Notes under the pieces: generated by a model
What the model was told of the DNA's origin: nothing
The model's database searches: none
The model's input: the letters and a program-made list of their open reading frames with translations, nothing else
Source: Copromyces sp. CBS 386.78
Lineage: Eukaryota; Ascomycota; Sordariomycetes; Sordariales; Sordariaceae
DNA: 64,000 nt
Direction of reading: 5' to 3'
Assembly (NCBI GenBank): GCA_030685235.1
Contig: MU839182.1
Span: forward strand, 62,001-126,000
Program-made: the position numbers and the translations under genes
Shown here: positions 10,774 through 21,099 of the stretch, one piece after another
Position numbering within the stretch: position 1 is the stretch's first letter
Layout of the letters: each line of letters begins with the position of its first letter

Positions 10774-11534
10774 ACTGAGCTGTCTGTGGTCGTCAGCGGG
10801 TTATCTGCTTTTTCTGGGTTTCTTTCTCTTGTCTTCTTGATCACGGATTCTGGTAGGGTATGGTTTCTATGGCGCTAGAGAATAAGTAACGGATCATCAT
10901 GTCATCTTCCAGCCTGCGTGTCGTGCTTTTTGATGCGTTTCATCCTTGTCTCCCTCCACTCCTCCAATACCTCTCTCTACCCATGCTTACTGCCTGACCC
11001 AATACGTATGGGAGGCACAAGCAAGCAATGCAACCGAATGACGAAAGCACTAAAAGCCTGCCCGAGATTGTTCGTCCCCTCATAGAACTTTGTAATGGTT
11101 TTGCCTTCTACCATGGAAGATGAAGCCTCTTGTTCCTGAGTAAGGTAGAGACGCTTTCTCGGTAGACAGGTCTGAGCCAATACTGGTGAGCTACACATTG
11201 AGTGGCGATGCCTTGCGGGCTGTGACGACCAAAGAGAGCACTGACGGTTTTGCTTCTTGCTTGCTTCTGATCCCTTGTCCCTTGTCTGCCGGTTCTCACA
11301 TTCGCTCACGAAGTGGATGATGGAAGGGTGGTCCAAGCTCCCGCCCCGGCCTGTCACCGACCCGAATGACCCAACCACTCTCTCGTCTCGTTTCAATCTG
11401 TTTCATCTGTGTTTCCGTTGCCAGCGACATGATATAAAGCTTCGTTCCTTTGGGTTTTTGTTCCCATCATCATCAACATGGTCCAGGCTGACCATCACTA
11501 GTGTATTGAGATACCCGATTCACCACGCATCACC
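10774..11534. other. Intergenic region
   Basis: Holds the RIO1 3' region and the promoter of the oxidoreductase gene. Minus frames near 10,977-11,396 have no recognisable product. Nothing else is seen. Confidence 0.45.
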
Positions 11535-12704
11535 ATGGCACCATCAAACGAGCTCCCAACCAGAATGACCGCCTGGACACTAACATGCTCGGGCCTAACC
11601 CTCTCCCCCTCGCATCTCTTTCCCGGCGCCGCCCCCTCCTCTTCACAGTCTTCAGCAACCGCCCAGCCAACCCTCACAGGCACCAACCTCCTCCTCCGCA
11701 TAACCCACGCAGCACTCAACCCCGTCGACCTCCACATCCTCCGTCTTTTCCCCCACTGGCTTCCCTTCCGTCGGAACCCAACGCCCGGATTCGATTTCTG
11801 CGGGCGCATCGTCGCTGCCGGACCTGCTGCTGTTGATAGCAACGCTGAATTTGCCGTGGGCGACATTGTCTGCGGCGCCCTCGGAGCGGGGGACGTCTTC
11901 TGGGGTGGTAAGGGCTCACTGGCTGAGTACCTCATTGTTGACAGCTCGCTGGTAGCCAAGAAGCCCAAGACGTGGGGGGGACCGGGACCAAATGGACAGG
12001 AAGGACAGGAAGGACAGGAAGTGACGGGGGAGGAAGCGGTGGGGTTATTTGGCATCGCTGGGCAAACGGCCGTTTTGATGGTGCGGACTGCTGGTGTGGC
12101 AGATGATGCGGAGTGGAAGGGGAAGAGATGTCTTGTCAACGGCGCAAGTGGAGGCGTTGGGTCGATTCTGGTGCAGATACTGAAGGGAAAGGGAGCGCAG
12201 GAGGTATGGGGGACTACTGGTTCTGAGGAGGGTGAGGAACTGGTGAGGAAGTGTGGAGGGGAGGTGATCAACTACAGGACTCATCACCCTATCACTGGGC
12301 ATTTGGGGCGGCTGTTTGGGGACATGGAGGACAACAACAAGAAGCTGGATTTCATCTTTGACTGCGCCGGCAGCCAGGAAATGTTTTCCCATTCGCCGGG
12401 GTACTTGAAGAGCGAGGGAAAGTTCATCAGCATCGTCGGGGGAGCGTCGCAGGGCGTTGTTCCTTATATCAGGAATAAGTTGAGGCCGGTGTGGCTGGGC
12501 GGGACGCCCAGGGAGTTTCACTTGTTGTTGTTGATCCCCGGAACGAAGACGGTGAGGGAGGTCGGGGAGTTGATCAAGGAGGGGGTTATTGAGAGGGGAG
12601 TGGTGGATGGGGTTTGGGAGATGGAGGAGTTGGTCAAAGCTTATGAGAGGTTGGGGAGTGGAAGGGCGAAGGGGAAGGTTGTTGTTCGGGTGTCGCGGGG
12701 GTGA
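11535..12704 (+). CDS. Medium-chain dehydrogenase/reductase, quinone oxidoreductase type
   Basis: A 389-residue NAD(P)H-dependent oxidoreductase of the MDR superfamily, in the zinc-free quinone oxidoreductase/RTN4IP1-Yim1 branch. The GroES-like N-terminal half includes LNPVDLHILRLFP and TPGFDFCGRIV. The Rossmann half holds the nucleotide-binding LVNGASGGVGSILVQI at about residue 200, then VWGTTGSEE and LDFIFDCAGS. I see no catalytic or structural zinc cysteine cluster. The stretch GQEGQEGQEV comes from a 9-bp tandem repeat near 11,996. The substrate cannot be told from sequence. It starts at the first ATG, next to a CACC context. No intron is evident. Confidence 0.85.
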   Translation: MAPSNELPTRMTAWTLTCSGLTLSPSHLFPGAAPSSSQSSATAQPTLTGTNLLLRITHAALNPVDLHILRLFPHWLPFRRNPTPGFDFCGRIVAAGPAAVDSNAEFAVGDIVCGALGAGDVFWGGKGSLAEYLIVDSSLVAKKPKTWGGPGPNGQEGQEGQEVTGEEAVGLFGIAGQTAVLMVRTAGVADDAEWKGKRCLVNGASGGVGSILVQILKGKGAQEVWGTTGSEEGEELVRKCGGEVINYRTHHPITGHLGRLFGDMEDNNKKLDFIFDCAGSQEMFSHSPGYLKSEGKFISIVGGASQGVVPYIRNKLRPVWLGGTPREFHLLLLIPGTKTVREVGELIKEGVIERGVVDGVWEMEELVKAYERLGSGRAKGKVVVRVSRG

Positions 12705-12927
12705 AATGGGAGATGGGCTCGAGGTACGGGTCAACAAAAGACAGCATTTGGCGAAATTCACGATGTGGCATTTTGGCCCAAAGAAGCTTGGAACTTGGGT
12801 GCCATTCTATTCATATCATCATATCATCATTCCCTCATTGTCCATATCATTCACCCGTACTATTCACGCCATCCACCATCTGCCTTCCCCAGACCGATGG
12901 CGAAGCGTCCCTTGGATGAGTTCAAGC

Positions 12928-13351
12928 TTACTGCATCCCCTCCAGCTTCTCCCTAACCCTCTCCTTGGCCTCCTCCGAGACACCAGGGTTGCTAATAGAA
13001 GCCTTTAGACCCCTCGCAACGTTGCCCGGATCCTTCTCGCCCTGGTCCGTGGTCTTCTTGTCCGAAGAGGACTGATCGTACGGCTCGCCGGCTTCCTCGA
13101 GGACTTGCTTGGAGTGCTCCTTTGCGGCGTCGGATATTTCTGTGGTATCTCGCGTTAGTTGCCCGTTGTGGGATTTGAGATGTGATGAAGACTCGAGGAG
13201 AGAAGAGGAGGATTAGGATAGGTAGGTACTTACGAGGGTTGTTCAGCGTCGCCTTGTGGCCGCGAAGGACGTTTTCGGGATCCTTGGCAGAGTCCTCACT
13301 GCGAGGAACCTCGGGAGGGATGTCAGAGGAGTTGATGGCGTCGTAGTCCAT
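12928..13351 (-). CDS. con-6: Conidiation protein 6 (Con-6) family protein
   Basis: A small hydrophilic protein of 109 residues, coded by two exons, 13,351-13,234 and 13,139-12,928. The 94-bp intron starts GTAAGTACC, has an AACTAAC branch site and ends ACAG. The spliced product has two Con-6 repeats: NVLRGHKATLNNPQISDAAK and, near the C-terminus, NVARGLKASISNPGVSEEAK, each followed by a short charged helix. The family was named from genes induced during asexual spore formation in Neurospora, where the protein is abundant in conidia and disappears on germination. The paralog question (con-6 itself or a relative) cannot be settled here, so the symbol is tentative. Splicing was chosen because it restores the second half of repeat 1. 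Confidence 0.85.
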
Positions 13352-14210
13352 TTTGGCTGTGGTTTTCTGCTACTTGGTTTGAAGATGTTCTTGTTGAGAG
13401 TTGCAGTCGGAGTTGATGGGCGGTTGAAATTCCAAGCTGGAGCTGGAGCACGTTGATATACCCTCTTCTCTCACAAGTTTTGCTACTCCACGCCTTGCAC
13501 CAACCGGAGTGTTTTCTCCCCGCACACTTTAATTTGATGGTTTTTGTTTGTACTTGCCTGTTGATGACGCTTCGCCAGCTTGACCTAGTCATGACGTTGT
13601 TTGGCGAGACTGTGCATCCAATCACCTTTCATCCCGCACGACACTCACTCGTCCCTTCCCTTTGGGATATCGGTCACAAAATATGAAACCACTGCAATCT
13701 GGTTGCGAATGTCAGTCACTTTGGCAGCAGCTGCACGAAGGGTTCCTGCCTTTGTTTGGCAATGGAAGTGCGTGTAAGTGGCAGAAGTGGGTCGGGTCGA
13801 TCCGATCAAAGGAAGGAGCAAACAATGAAACCATGGATTCCATATCGATCGCCAGTACGATGCGAATCCCCCGATATCAAAACAGATATATGGGAAAGAA
13901 TGCACGACGTCACGACTCGGAGTGGAGGAAAGAAGGGACGACAGCCGTTGCGGTTCTTACCGTTCGTTTGGTGATTGTTTGCTCATCCATAATTGGACAT
14001 TGTAATCGTTTCGTCATCCATGTTAGTGAGTCTTTGAGGCTAGGGGAGGAGGTATATAAACCCTCATCCCTGGAGGTCTTGTGCATCTCCGACAGAATCT
14101 CGATTCAACAACCTCAACTTCAAACACCACGCAAGACATCACCAAGCACATCCCAAACCCAGCACAAATCACAAACCAATCCAAGCTCACACCACCCACA
14201 AACCACCAAC
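13352..14210. other. Intergenic region between divergent small genes
   Basis: Shared upstream region of the Con-6 gene (minus) and the Chz1-like gene (plus). A TATATAA-like box lies at about 14,053, roughly 160 bp before the plus-strand ATG. The long plus frame 13,662-14,438 is open by chance across this leader; only the part from 14,211 is coding. Confidence 0.4.
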
Positions 14211-14600
14211 ATGTCCAAGGTAGCCCACGCCTACGCCGACGACAAGCCCGGCGCCGACCTCCCCAGCGAGGCCCCCATCGGCCAAGTCAACGACCCCTCG
14301 TACAAGACCAAGGGCACCGAAGCCGTTCCCGTCATCGACGACGATGCGCCCGTTGAGGACCCCATCAGACCAGAGGAGGCAGATAGTGATCGTCAGCTGG
14401 GTATGTTTTTTTTTGTTTTTCTTCGTTTTTCCTCATGACGTGGACGGATGCTGACGGTGATGATGACAAAAACAGCAAAGGACGAAGCCGAAGCCATCGA
14501 CACGTCCAACATCATCGAGGAAAAGACGAGACACGCCACCAAGCCCAAGGGAACGTATCGGGAGCCGAGCGATGAGGAGATGGGTTTGACTGAGGAGTAG
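14211..14600 (+). CDS. Small acidic protein with a Chz1-like tail
   Basis: 104 residues from two exons, 14,211-14,400 and 14,476-14,600, with a 75-bp intron starting GTATGT and ending AACAG. The N-terminal half (MSKVAHAYADDKPGADLPSE) is acidic and unstructured. The C-terminal half contains EAIDTSNIIEEKTRHATKPK, which resembles the CHZ motif of the histone H2A.Z chaperone Chz1 (IDxSNII followed by basic residues). It lacks the GGRRTRG stretch typical of Chz1, so the assignment is uncertain. It may instead be a fungal stress or conidia-related protein. The gene is divergent from the Con-6 gene. Confidence 0.7.
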
Positions 14601-14783
14601 ATCTACTCAAGACTCGGGTATGACATGATGTTACGATGATTGCATCAGGATGGACGAATTGGGTGATGGAAGAGTACCTAGGTTTATGGTCCAATACATC
14701 AACAACTTGTCTCGCGTATTTCTCCTGCATACATGCCATCTTTTTCAAACATGTGCACCTCTAATTCCCTACAGTCCAACCCA

Positions 14784-17700
14784 TCAACACCTAGGAATCC
14801 AATACCCTCCTGTCCCATAATACCGATCCCTCGCCTTCCCATCATCCTTTCTGATTCCCATTTTTTGCACCGGTATCCGATCCATCTGCTTGGCCATCTT
14901 CTCCTTGGCCTCGCTCATCTTCTCCTTCACTTCTTTTCCCTTTTCCACTACTTTGGTCTTCTTGAATCCTCCTATTAATCCCCTCTCCCCGTCAGCATTA
15001 TTTGTTTCAGCTGCTTCCATCCTCGCAAGGGTGGACTGGGCAGTCCAGTTTGGTCGGTTGAGGCTGGCTAGCGCGAGGACGACGTCTTGATGGGCCGTGT
15101 CGAGCCGGTATTGCGGGCTGGTCTCGCGATAGTCCAACACTGGATGCAAAAAGCCCATGACCAACACTTCGACCTTGCTCCCGAAGAAGGTCACGCCTGC
15201 GCCCAAGTCGGTGATCAAGTATACAGTGGTTTGCTGTTCCACAATGACTGCCGTTTTCTTGGCGTAGGGGACCGGCCCGCTGGAAATGATGGCTTCGTAC
15301 CACACCTCCTGCCTCGGGCCTGCGGGACCCATGGGGCCGCCTTTTTTGCCGGGAACGATGCGAGCATAGCCAAAGTAGACGCCTTTGAAGTAGTGCTTGA
15401 TCTCCTCGGGCAGGTCTTTGAGGTTCGCTGTTGGGATGCCCATTTCCGCTTTGCTTCTTCCTGTTCCCGGGACGACCTTGCCGCCGAACCGAATCGGTAA
15501 GGGAGATAACGGTCCTTCGTCGGGCCCAACTACACCTGGCACTCCGCTCCCTTGTTGACCCCCTCCTTCCGGTCCTCCCTTTGTCGCCATACCCGCCGCA
15601 GCACCAGCAGCACCAGCAAGACACATGGCACCAAACAACCCTCTCAACCGTTCCTGCTCCTCCTCTTCCGCCTCTTCCCTCGCCGCCTTAACTTCCTCCG
15701 TAGCCATGAGCGCCAACTCCTCAACGATAGGATTCGCGCGGTACGGATCGATGAGTTCAACAATCGGGTCCTTGATGGGCGAGATCTTGGAAGAGAGCAC
15801 CTCGGAGGCGATGAACGAAGTAAGAGAAATGCCCACTTCCAAGGGCATAGTCGAGAGAGAGGCGCCGCGGATGGCTGAGGGATCGGCGGATGTACTCGCC
15901 AACCTGAAGATGGGGCTGGAGCATAACACCTTCATTCTTTTGCGCTGCTCTTCCAGCAATTCCTGGGGACCCTTTGGTTCATCCTTCTCCTTCTCCTCCT
16001 TTTTCTTCTTTTTCTTTTCGTCGTCTTTCTCGGCAGCATCCCCATTAACGCAAAGATGCACCCGGAAATACCCATCCTCGCACCCCTCCGGCACCCTAAC
16101 CACAGCCGTCAATCTTGCCACATGTCCCTTCTTCTCACCAAACTCCTTTTTCAGCTTCTTTTCCGTCCGCTTGATATCCCTCTTCCACCCCCTCTCCTCC
16201 GTCGCTTCTCCCAGACCACTCCCACTTTCCAACTCCTCGGCCGTCACCCGACTAGCAGGCGTAACACAAACCCAGTCCTCCCTTCCCCCCAGCCAATTCT
16301 TGATCTTCATCCCGCTATCGCCCGAAAAGCCGCGCTGCTGGATCCAAAGTGACCACCCATTCTCGGTCACGTTCACATGATGGCTGCCTGCGACACCAGC
16401 AGCCGGCGGTAGCGAAGGCAGCGCAGGAAGCGGGTACTTGGGACTCGAAAAGATGGAGATGGTAACGGTTGTTTTCGGGCCGCGGTGCCAGATCACGCTG
16501 GGAGAATGGCGGAGGATGGTGTAGTGTTTTGTTGACTCGAAGGGGTGGGAGAGGAGGCCCGAGGCGAGGTAGGCCGTTTCGGAGAGCGCGGTGGACCAGA
16601 AGCCTTTTCCTTCGTCCTCCTTTTTGGGGGGTTGTTGTTGTTGTTGTTGTTGGAGTTGTGGGAGGGATTGGGAGTGGTGGAGTTGCGGGTGTTGCTGCGC
16701 CTGGGGTTGCTGGGGTTTGGCTAGGGCTGGGGGGAAGGTTGCCGCGTGGTGTACATGCCCCTGGGGGTGCGGACTTGGACGCTCGGGAGAACGTTGTGGT
16801 GGTGGAGGAGGAGGAGGAGGAGGAGGAGGGGGGGGAAATTGCTGGGTGAGTTGAGGGTGAGGATATTGGCCTGGAAGACCCAATGGTTGAGGAGGTGGCC
16901 CCGGCGGCGGAGGAGCAGGGGGAAAAGGAGTAGCTGCTGTCGTTGTCGCAGCGCGGGGTGGAGGACCCGGTGGAGGACCGGGGAGGGCCGTGCCGTTATA
17001 AGTGGGTCCGGCTCCGCCTGCTCCGTTGCAGGTGGGTCCTTGGCCCGATCCGAAAGTTCCGCGATGTCCGGACATTCCGGGACTGGGCGCGGCACTTCCT
17101 TTACGATGCGGGCTGCCAGCGGCGGGCGTGTTGTTGTTGTAAGGCGAGTGAGGCGTCAATGGGGTATGCGGATGTTGCCCAGGAGGAGGTCCAAATCTTC
17201 CACCATGGCCGGTAGTTGCTGCCCGTGGCGGAAGCGGAGGAATCGGGCTACTTGGGCTTGGGCCAGATGAATATGCCGACGGAGAAGGGGTTGGATATGG
17301 AGAGAGATGGTTTGAGGATTGGAGCGGAGGGCCACGTCGGAGGCCGGGCATACTGGTTTGCACTTTCAGGTTGTTGTAGTTGCGGGAGTGCTGCTGCTGT
17401 GTTTGGTGGTCGCGATGGTTCCCAGAGGGGATGTTCAGCATAGATGGCTGGTGGTGTCCTCCATGGCCATACATGACCCCTTGAAGCCGCTGATAATGCC
17501 CGTGGCCATGGTGCGCATCTTGCGCAGTTTGAGGTCGGCCATGAAAAGGCGACGATAACCCCCTCCCTCCTCCGGGCTGCAGAACACTCGGATGTTCATG
17601 CCTCGGCGTCTCACTTCCTCTAGCCCCGCTACTCGCTGGCCTTTCCAATGCTTGCTCTCCCAACTCCAACAATGAAGGGGGCTTTTCCGCCGACGGCCGG

Positions 17701-18101
17701 TACGCCTGGAATGTTTGTTTGGGTGTACCTGGCCTTTGCTGTCTTTCGGGGGCTTTCGGTGGAAGAAGAGGTGGCTTTTCATCGTTTACCGGTACCTCTT
17801 TTGTCGAGGTTTGCTCCTTGTTGAATAAAAGAGGCCGGGGAATAGCATCGTCAAAGTCGTCCAAATAATCGTCGATGAGGTCGATGAGTTCGAATGCTGA
17901 GCCGGGACTTTGACCTTGTGCTTGTGTCGGTCCTGAATAAGGAGGTGGAGGGTCCAGGTATGGATGTTGTTGTGGTGTAAATGGTGCATATGCGTGTGGT
18001 CGTTGGTGAGTTGGATGTGGTGTTGTGGGTGTTGCATCAAGTGCCGGTTTCCGTCTGATGGGCAGCGGGGGTGCGTTGTGATGGTGGCTGTGCGTTTGCA
18101 T
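14784..18101 (-). CDS. Large proline-rich protein with a degenerate riboflavin-kinase-like domain
   Basis: The frame codes for 1,105 residues. Residues 1 to about 510 are low complexity, rich in Pro, His, Gln and Gly, including polyproline runs and a polyglutamine tract. A region I do not recognise (FWSTALSETAYLASGLLSHP to about residue 720) follows, then lysine-rich and glutamate-rich helices. From about residue 865 the protein resembles flavokinase: PIRFGGKVVPGTGRSK, then MGIPTANL (the PTAN motif), then FKGVYFGYARI, and later VEVLVMGFLHPVLDYR. In flavokinases (Fmn1) the catalytic glutamate precedes a short hydrophobic strand (EVHII). Here the matching position reads TVYLI, so the glutamate appears replaced by threonine. 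I infer a non-catalytic or altered flavin/nucleotide-binding role. The whole frame is open and no intron is seen. Confidence 0.75.
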   Translation of the reverse strand: MQTHSHHHNAPPLPIRRKPALDATPTTPHPTHQRPHAYAPFTPQQHPYLDPPPPYSGPTQAQGQSPGSAFELIDLIDDYLDDFDDAIPRPLLFNKEQTSTKEVPVNDEKPPLLPPKAPERQQRPGTPKQTFQAYRPSAEKPPSLLELGEQALERPASSGARGSETPRHEHPSVLQPGGGRGLSSPFHGRPQTAQDAHHGHGHYQRLQGVMYGHGGHHQPSMLNIPSGNHRDHQTQQQHSRNYNNLKVQTSMPGLRRGPPLQSSNHLSPYPTPSPSAYSSGPSPSSPIPPLPPRAATTGHGGRFGPPPGQHPHTPLTPHSPYNNNTPAAGSPHRKGSAAPSPGMSGHRGTFGSGQGPTCNGAGGAGPTYNGTALPGPPPGPPPRAATTTAATPFPPAPPPPGPPPQPLGLPGQYPHPQLTQQFPPPPPPPPPPPPPQRSPERPSPHPQGHVHHAATFPPALAKPQQPQAQQHPQLHHSQSLPQLQQQQQQQPPKKEDEGKGFWSTALSETAYLASGLLSHPFESTKHYTILRHSPSVIWHRGPKTTVTISIFSSPKYPLPALPSLPPAAGVAGSHHVNVTENGWSLWIQQRGFSGDSGMKIKNWLGGREDWVCVTPASRVTAEELESGSGLGEATEERGWKRDIKRTEKKLKKEFGEKKGHVARLTAVVRVPEGCEDGYFRVHLCVNGDAAEKDDEKKKKKKEEKEKDEPKGPQELLEEQRKRMKVLCSSPIFRLASTSADPSAIRGASLSTMPLEVGISLTSFIASEVLSSKISPIKDPIVELIDPYRANPIVEELALMATEEVKAAREEAEEEEQERLRGLFGAMCLAGAAGAAAGMATKGGPEGGGQQGSGVPGVVGPDEGPLSPLPIRFGGKVVPGTGRSKAEMGIPTANLKDLPEEIKHYFKGVYFGYARIVPGKKGGPMGPAGPRQEVWYEAIISSGPVPYAKKTAVIVEQQTTVYLITDLGAGVTFFGSKVEVLVMGFLHPVLDYRETSPQYRLDTAHQDVVLALASLNRPNWTAQSTLARMEAAETNNADGERGLIGGFKKTKVVEKGKEVKEKMSEAKEKMAKQMDRIPVQKMGIRKDDGKARDRYYGTGGYWIPRC

Positions 18102-18552
18102 TGCGTATTATTATTATTATTGGTCGTGGTTGTTGATGTCGTTCCGATAGTGATATGTGGCTGACTTCCCAAAAGAGTGACTGGAGTGAGTGAGAGCAAT
18201 ATCGGACAGCAGACGAAAGACAACTGTGCACGAAAAGAGTTTAGAAGATTGATAAAGTTTCTAGAAGTTCTACGACTTTGGAGACAACCGATGGAAAGTC
18301 GGAAAAGGGTCAAATTGTTATACGAGAACGGACTAGTGCAGTGGGCTTATAAGGGGATGGGTAATCCCAGGTCGTCCATGGGCTTGCAGGGGAGTCATGT
18401 CTCGGCACGCTGACGACTTCCTGGAAGTTTCCCCGCAGTGACCACACCCGGACAACAAAGCTACCTACTATATAAAACCTGAGTGAGCTCATGAAAGTAT
18501 TCGACCGTTGATCTCCCTCGGACACGACAGCTGTTGACTTCATTATCCCGCA
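18102..18552. other. Intergenic region
   Basis: Divergent upstream region of the proline-rich gene and of the gene broken at 18,553. A TATATAAA box lies near 18,470, about 80 bp before the ATG at 18,553, and is a plausible promoter element. A short (ATT/ATA) microsatellite lies near 18,108. Nothing else is seen. Confidence 0.45.
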
Positions 18553-18984
18553 ATGGCAAGCACCGTGGAGCTTTCACCCATATGGCGCACCTTGCCGTTC
18601 GACCTCGTCCTGGAGATCCTCGACCACTTCACCGACAATGTCCTTGCCTCATGCAACATTTCCTACATCCGGGACTTCGACTCCGGCTTTCATGCCCAAG
18701 TGTATCGACATTGGCAAGTCTTCCGTCAAGACAGCCTCTTCAGATCCCAGAGGCCGCGCTTCGAACGACATTTCCGAGACCACTGGCTCACAAGCATGAT
18801 CGTCTATTTGCAATCGGATCTTCTAGTTCTGGAAGATATTGACGACGTGGTTCGGTACTATCTTCGATATCTTCCATTCTCCGATATGGACGTCCAAGAC
18901 ACCAATGACATGCTGCAAGATGCCTTTACAGCGGAGCAGGACGAGCACCACCACTCGGATTCCGAAACAGTCACCTTTTATCTA
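18553..18984 (+). pseudogene. 5' part of an 'SPIW' family gene split by the giant transposon
   Basis: The first 144 codons of a family gene, starting MASTVELSPIWRTLPFDLVL and reading up to SETVTFYL. The codon CTA at 18,982-18,984 is the last host codon; from 18,985 the frame runs into the transposon end and stops after nine foreign residues. The 3' part is at 52,940-53,302, in the same strand and frame. The intact gene would have coded for 264 residues. The part left here holds the F-box-like motif and middle region but lacks the conserved C-terminal FRW block. This sequence has not been RIP-mutated. Function unknown. A truncated protein could still be made. Confidence 0.88.
18977..18984. repeat. 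Target site duplication of the giant transposon, left copy
   Basis: TTTATCTA lies immediately before the terminal repeat, and the same eight bases stand at 52,932-52,939 immediately after the other end. Eight to nine bp is the usual duplication length for MULE elements. Confidence 0.9.
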
Positions 18985-19058
18985 GAGCTTAACTTCCCGC
19001 ACCGTCCCTTTTGACTTGATGCACCCTTTTTGACTTGGTGCACCGCCCTGACAGGTGA
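18985..19058 (+). repeat. Left terminal inverted repeat of the giant MULE
   Basis: The outer 24 bp match the right end with one mismatch at position 20. Further in, CACCCTTTTTGACTTGGTGCACCG corresponds to a similar block in the right repeat. It contains two copies of a TTTGACTTGRTGCACC motif that is the reverse complement of the subterminal 19-bp repeats. Confidence 0.88.
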
Positions 19059-19113
19059 CAAAGTTTTCAACCGTTTTTATATGTAAATTACAGTATTTTT
19101 ACTGTTTCGAAAA

Positions 19114-19320
19114 TGGCGGTGCGCCAAGTTAATTGTAGTGCGCTAAGTCAATAGCGGTGCGCTAAGTTAATTACGGTGCGCCAAGTCAATTACAGTATAC
19201 TAAATCAATTGCGGTGCGCTAAATCAACTACGGTATACTAAATTAAGTACAGTACGTTAAATCAATTACGGTATACCAAATCAATTGCGGTACGCCAAGT
19301 CAATTATAGTATATTAAAAT
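19114..19320 (+). repeat. Subterminal 19-bp tandem array, about 10 copies
   Basis: The unit is CGGTGCGCCAAGTCAATTA, with RIP-type changes (C to T, G to A) in many copies. It matches, in reverse orientation, the TTTGACTTGGTGCACCG motif inside the terminal repeat. Such subterminal clusters in plant and fungal DNA transposons often bind the transposase, which is my suggested role. The right terminal region has a related single copy (GCGGTGTATTAAGTC at 52,870). Confidence 0.85.
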
Positions 19321-20040
19321 AATAATATTTTTATATACGTATAGTATTTATTAAATTATATAAATTAATTAATGTAATATATTTTATACGAATAATATTT
19401 AAAAACTTATATTAAACAAATTATATTATAATAAAAATTATTTTACCTTCTTAGAATTTAATTTATTATTAACTTTCCTAACTATTTTTATATACTAATT
19501 ATTATAATTATATAATTGCCTTACTTATTTGGAATTTAAATTTATATTATTAATTTTCTTAATAATTTTTCTAAAAAATAATTATTTTACTTATTTTAAA
19601 AATATATTTATATTATTAACTCTCACAATACTTTTTATATACTAGCTACTTTAATTAATAAGATATTTTTTTCAAATTTTTTTATTTTTATTTTATTTTA
19701 TTTAATTCTATTTTATTTAATTTTTTAATTTTTATTTTTTTAAATTTTCTTTTTTTTTAATTTTTTTATTATTATTATTTTTATTGTTATTTTATTTTAA
19801 TTTTATTTTTATTTTTATTTTTATTTTTATTTTTATTTTTATTTTAATTTTTATTTTTATTTTTATTTTTATTTATCCCTTTAAATAATTTAATATACTA
19901 CCTACCTTAATTAAAAAGTAGTACTACCTACCTAGGAATTAAATTTATAAATTTATTTAATTTACTAATTATTTTAATTAAATTACCCGAGATTATTTCT
20001 TTAAATACTTTTATTTACTACCTATTTTAATTAAGAAGGA
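19321..20040. other. AT-rich left interior of the MULE, simple repeats
   Basis: Very AT-rich DNA without a supportable frame. Between about 19,680 and 19,875 it becomes a (TTTTTA)n-like simple repeat. No gene or second element recognised. Confidence 0.6.
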
Positions 20041-20810
20041 GTTTTACTTACCTTAGAATACTCCTTTAATTATTCTACTACTTATTTTAGCCGAAAAGTA
20101 CTACTTACCTTAACCGAGAAAGAGTCTTACCTACTTTAGAATACTCTTTTAATTATTTTACTACTTATTTTAATTAAAAAGTATAATTTACTTTAGCCGA
20201 GAAGTAGTTTTACCTACCCTAGAATACTCCTTTAACTATTCTACTACTTATTTTACTGAAAAGTACGACCTATTTTAGCCGAGAAGTAGTCTTACCTACC
20301 CTAGAATACTCCTTTAACTATTTTACTACTTATTTTAGTTAAAAAGTACGATTTACTTTGGCCGAAAAGTAGTTTTACTTACCTTAGAATACTCTTTTAA
20401 CTACTCTACTACTTATTTTACCGAAAAGTACGACTTACTTTGGCCGAAAAGTAGTTTTATTTACCCTAGAATACTCCTTTAACTATTCTACTATTTATTT
20501 TAGCTAAAAAGTATAACTTACCTTAGCCGAGAAGTAATTTTACTTATTTTAGAATATTCTTTTAACTATTCTATTACTTATTTTACTGAAAAGTATAATT
20601 TACTTTAGCCGAAAAGTAGTTTTACTTATTTTAGAATATTCTTTTAATTATTTTACTACTTATTTTAGCTAAAAAGTACGACTTACCTTAGCCAAAAAGT
20701 AGTTTTACTTACTTTAGAATATTCTTCTAATTATTTTATTATTTATTTTAGTTAAAAAATACTATTTACTTTAGGCGAGAAATAATTTTGCCTATTTAAG
20801 AATTAAATTT
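20041..20810 (+). repeat. Minisatellite, about 83-bp unit, 9 copies
   Basis: TAGAATACTC or its RIP variant recurs at about 20,052, 20,136, 20,221, 20,302, 20,385, 20,467, 20,550, 20,632 and 20,716, so the spacing is 81-85 bp. Each unit also carries CTACTTATTTTA followed by AAAAGTACGACTTAC and GCCGAGAAGTAG. The copies differ mainly by transitions, consistent with RIP after amplification. Confidence 0.85.
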
Positions 20811-21099
20811 ATTAATTTATTTTACGAACTAGCCCTTTTATACGCAAAAGAATAAATATATTTACTTACCCGGGATTTATTTTATAAAGGTACAATAGGA
20901 TTATTAAATTTAGTAGTTGTAAATCGATTTTTAAAATTTCTTATATTAATTAATTTCGTAGAAATCGAGGAATTGCGATTTAGTTCGTCGGTTCCAATTT
21001 TACGGAGACTAGCGGTCGTAAAGTATATAAGAGGGGATAGTAAGAGTAATTAATTAAAATAAATAAAATAAGGCAAATATAAGTATATATTAATTGTAT
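20811..21099. other. AT-rich spacer between minisatellites
   Basis: A short, less degraded stretch (about 20,930-21,040) retains several CpG dinucleotides. I cannot identify a frame or a family in it. Confidence 0.4.
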
